A DNA stretch of 64,000 nt from NCBI RefSeq assembly GCF_029392855.1, contig NZ_CP113945.1, forward strand, positions 806,001 through 870,000, in the 5' to 3' direction. This DNA is from Lactobacillus sp. ESL0680. Its GTDB lineage: Bacteria; Bacillota; Bacilli; Lactobacillales; Lactobacillaceae. Positions 61,223 to 64,000 of this stretch are shown here, piece by piece. The notes under the pieces are model-generated. The model saw nothing but the letters and a program-made list of their open reading frames with translations. It did not search any database and was not told the origin of the DNA. How positions within the stretch are numbered: the first letter of the stretch is position 1; the number at the start of each line of letters is the position of its first letter. The position numbers and the translations under genes are program-made.

Positions 61223-64000
61223 AATTAGCCAACTTATCTCGTAACTCCTTTAAACTGACTTTCTGTGTTTTAACCGGAATTGCATCCAGAAATACTTTAC
61301 CATAATCTCGCTGCCAAATGCGCGAATCTAAAATAACAAATTGTCCACGGTCTTCCTCGCCGCGAATTAACCGACCCATTCCCTGTCGAAAGCGAATAAC
61401 AGCGCGCGGCATTGTATCAGTTTGAAAGACATTGAGCCCTTGGTCCTGCAGCCTTTTTTGGCGCAACTTTACTTCTGGCTGATCCGGCGATTCGAACGGT
61501 AATTTAGCAACAATTACCAGGTCAATTCCACATTGGTGGAAGTCAATGCCCTCCCAAAAGCTGTCGGCACCAAGAATAATCGCTTGGTTAGCAATCGCGA
61601 ACCTTTTGGCAATTCTATTGTTGGATCCCGATAGTCCTTGAGCTAAAATCTCAAAGTCCTGCAGGTTGGGTGAGTTTAAAATCGCAGTAAAGACTTCTTT
61701 AATCTGGTCTAAGTTGGTCATTAGCACCAGCACATGCTTTTTCTTACCCAAATCATTGGTCAAAATATCTGCCAGTAGTTCATTATATTGATTATCGGCA
61801 AAATCCGGCATGTCTTTAACCGATAAGACCTCAAGGTGCTTGGCCAATTTGAATGTACTTTTACCAATGTACTCCTTAGGCATTAAATCGGCTAAGGCCA
61901 GCTGGTTGATTGCAAAGGCAAAACTATTCTCACTGGTTAAAGTTGCACTGACAAACAATAGGTGGTCAAAGCGGGCATAAATTTGCTTTAACTCGCTACT
62001 GGCATCTAGCATTAGCCAACTAATATTGGCACTAAGTGGATCTTGTGGATTAGTCAAGGTAACAATGAACCCTTCCTGCTGCAAATTTGCTTGATCGTGC
62101 AGCAGGTCAGACAGCTGGTAGCTCTTTTCAATGTAAAAGTCGAGCCGGTCAAGCTGCGCCGTAATCTCTCCTAAAAGCGCATCTTCATCATTGGTAGTGT
62201 CGCCAGCTTCCTTATCCAGTTTAAACAAAATTTGGTTAAGTTCTTGGCGGACACTTTCCAGCCGCCGTTGAAATTCACTCAATCGCGCCCTAAAGTCTCC
62301 TTTTTTGGGGAATAAGTCTGTCCCTTGAAAACTAAGGAGCAATTTTCCATTTGCCAGTAAGTTCTGATTCAGTGCCTGCTCTTTTTGCCCATACAACATT
62401 TTCTGCAGACTATTCATCGCGTGAATTAAGTCGAGTAGTTCCGGATTTAACTTTTCTAGTAAAAAGTTAAGCTGTGAGTCATTACCGTATTGATTTAAAA
62501 TGCTGTCATCAGCGTAATACAGTAAGTTGCGAATATGACTAAGCACACCCCAAAGTGATTCAAACTGAAATGAATCATTACGTGAAGTAATCACATTGTC
62601 GACAAATCTGTGAGCCTCATCAACTACTAAGTAAGGGTTCTGCCCCCAGATTGAATCATTATAATGGTTAGCCAAGTAAGCGTGGTTAGTTACCAAGATA
62701 TCGGCTTGTTCCTGGCGTTGTCTTGCCAAATTCCAAAAGTCAACGGCCGCAAAATTACTGCCCACACGAGCATCCCCAGGATGCGTCACTTCTGTAAATA
62801 ATGGCGCACGATAATTGGTCAACTGTAACTCATCTAAGTCCCCTGTTTTGGTTTGTGTTAACCATACCAAAATCCGCATCTGCAAAATCAAGGTCGGCTT
62901 GTTTTGCGTTCCCTGATAGAGACTTTGATAAAAGCCGTCGAGGTCAAGGTAGTGGCTGCTTGACTTAACCACTTCCGCAGTTAGGTCAAGCTTAGTAACT
63001 GCCAGCATTTGCGGAATTTCCTGACTGATAACCTGATTTTGCAACACCTTGGTCGGCGTTGCAATGACTAGCTTTCGGCTGGAATACAGCTGGTAGGCAT
63101 AAGCAAATAAGTAAGAAAAAGTTTTCCCAGTACCATTAGGGGCCTCAACCAGCATTGCGCGCTGCTTACCGTCGCGTAAAAAGCCATTAATCTGGTTAAT
63201 CAGGTCAACCTGCGGCTGGCGATAATTAATTTTGCCCTTAAATAACTTATGTTTAACTTCATTATTAATCGGAAACTTTGCCTTACTGCTTCGCGGATTA
63301 CTAGTAGGATTAACCTGCTGCTTCTGCAGAACAATATTGCGTACCTGCATGCGGTCTTTACTTAATGGTCGCTTTTGCTGGCGGGCATTTTCCGCAATTG
63401 TTGTAAAAATCCACGAAGTATCACGAATTAAGCCGTGAGCTAGTGAGCTCAAAGTGTTTAGTGTTGCTTGAGGCAGGGCTTCAAGCTCATGAATAATTTT
63501 AATCAATAATACCGCGGTCCCATAGGCATCAGAGTCAGCCTTGTGCGGATTTAAATGCTTGATATTTAATTGGGCTGTTAAGTCGCCAAGCTTATATGAT
63601 GGCAAGGTTGGAAAGGCAATCTTCGCTAATTCAACCGTGTCAATCGCCTTGTTGGGCAACTCATCAAAGCCATGACTGACTAGTTCATAATTTAAAAATG
63701 GCAAATCAAAATTAACATTATGCGCAACAAAAACCGTTCCCTTAAGGATTTCAATGATTTTAGGAGCGTAGTAAGTAAAGTCTTTCTGCTTTGCGACATC
63801 CTCATTATGAATATGGGTCAGATTTTGGACTGCCAAGGGAATTTCACGGTGTGGATTAATCATGAATGAATAAGTTTTAACAACCTGCAGATTTTTAATA
63901 ATTGCGCAGCCAAACTGAATAATATGATTATCGTCTTCACGCTGCGTCCCGGTTGTTTCCAAATCGACCACCGCAAAAGTATCTTTAGCAAATGATGTCA
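61215..64000 (-). CDS. dinG: DinG-family helicase with N-terminal exonuclease domain (start at window edge)
   Basis: Gram-positive DinG: N-terminal DEDDh 3'-5' exonuclease (VVDLETTGTQ, HNVNFDLPFL, HKADSDA) fused to an XPD-like superfamily 2 helicase (EAPNGTGKTFSYL Walker A, VDEAHRF Walker B, ADSFWEGIDF, RFRQGMGRLIR). It lacks the iron-sulfur cysteines of E. coli DinG, as usual for this group. The frame stays open past the first internal GTG (63971) to the edge, where the last complete codons read TSFAKDTFA preceded by TG. The start codon is therefore probably ATG, GTG or TTG with its first base at 64001, giving about 928 residues. Confidence 0.93.
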   Translation of the reverse strand, partial: TSFAKDTFAVVDLETTGTQREDDNHIIQFGCAIIKNLQVVKTYSFMINPHREIPLAVQNLTHIHNEDVAKQKDFTYYAPKIIEILKGTVFVAHNVNFDLPFLNYELVSHGFDELPNKAIDTVELAKIAFPTLPSYKLGDLTAQLNIKHLNPHKADSDAYGTAVLLIKIIHELEALPQATLNTLSSLAHGLIRDTSWIFTTIAENARQQKRPLSKDRMQVRNIVLQKQQVNPTSNPRSSKAKFPINNEVKHKLFKGKINYRQPQVDLINQINGFLRDGKQRAMLVEAPNGTGKTFSYLFAYAYQLYSSRKLVIATPTKVLQNQVISQEIPQMLAVTKLDLTAEVVKSSSHYLDLDGFYQSLYQGTQNKPTLILQMRILVWLTQTKTGDLDELQLTNYRAPLFTEVTHPGDARVGSNFAAVDFWNLARQRQEQADILVTNHAYLANHYNDSIWGQNPYLVVDEAHRFVDNVITSRNDSFQFESLWGVLSHIRNLLYYADDSILNQYGNDSQLNFLLEKLNPELLDLIHAMNSLQKMLYGQKEQALNQNLLANGKLLLSFQGTDLFPKKGDFRARLSEFQRRLESVRQELNQILFKLDKEAGDTTNDEDALLGEITAQLDRLDFYIEKSYQLSDLLHDQANLQQEGFIVTLTNPQDPLSANISWLMLDASSELKQIYARFDHLLFVSATLTSENSFAFAINQLALADLMPKEYIGKSTFKLAKHLEVLSVKDMPDFADNQYNELLADILTNDLGKKKHVLVLMTNLDQIKEVFTAILNSPNLQDFEILAQGLSGSNNRIAKRFAIANQAIILGADSFWEGIDFHQCGIDLVIVAKLPFESPDQPEVKLRQKRLQDQGLNVFQTDTMPRAVIRFRQGMGRLIRGEEDRGQFVILDSRIWQRDYGKVFLDAIPVKTQKVSLKELRDKLANYD

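Overview
The window looks like a low-GC Lactobacillus chromosome of the acidophilus/delbrueckii type. The support is Bacillota housekeeping gene order (topA-trmFO-xerC-hslVU, parEC, dinG-tseB-asnS-dnaD-nth, recU-ponA, ypsA-gpsB-rnpB-ypsC), a Streptococcus/Lactobacillus-style XerS recombinase, and a surface protein ending in two SLAP (Lactobacillus S-layer) domains. The species cannot be named from the sequence. No tRNA, rRNA operon, insertion sequence, prophage or CRISPR array was seen.

The window appears to span the replication terminus. From 0.8 to 19.2 kb almost every gene is on the + strand, and from 22 kb to the end almost every gene is on the - strand. Between them lies a gene-free AT-rich stretch (19.6-21.0 kb) with a perfect 12-6-12 inverted repeat resembling dif_SL, about 345 bp upstream of xerS. 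A second, loxP-like dyad lies about 370 bp further upstream.

Layout. 0-12 kb: hemolysin-III protein, DegV, yozE, rbgA-rnhB, dprA, topA, then trmFO-xerC-hslV-hslU-aldose epimerase. 12-19 kb: plsY divergent from parE-parC, a LysR regulator and ppaC. 19-26 kb: XRE regulator, terminus, xerS, S9 peptidase, Nudix hydrolase, second DegV and MarR regulator. 26-38 kb: rqcH convergent with the fhs-lspA-rluD-carA-carB operon, then a small membrane protein, a metallophosphoesterase and ypsC. 38-43 kb: rnpB, gpsB, ypsA, recU-ponA. 43-58 kb: an inserted accessory block with an ABC-F protein behind a leader peptide, a six-gene accessory Sec operon (asp3, small SecE/Asp4-like, secA2, secY2, asp1, asp2) and its likely substrate, a 1647-residue serine-rich protein. 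58-64 kb: nth, dnaD, asnS, tseB-like, dinG (cut by the window edge).

Two points stand out. First, the accessory Sec locus is a cyclic rotation of the order known from streptococci. It has no gtfA/gtfB glycosyltransferases beside it, and its substrate has no obvious ligand-binding domain and ends in SLAP domains instead of LPXTG. Second, carA and carB are full length, tightly spaced and in frame, yet the glutaminase nucleophile and both ATP-grasp metal-binding motifs appear to be replaced while the C-terminal MGS-like regulatory domain is well kept. This suggests a retained pseudo-enzyme rather than a working carbamoyl-phosphate synthase. Other points are an orphan perfect LexA-type palindrome over a promoter, an Nth without iron-sulfur cysteines and a glycine at the acidic position of the ParC quinolone region. 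All family assignments come from recognising motifs by eye; no database search was possible.
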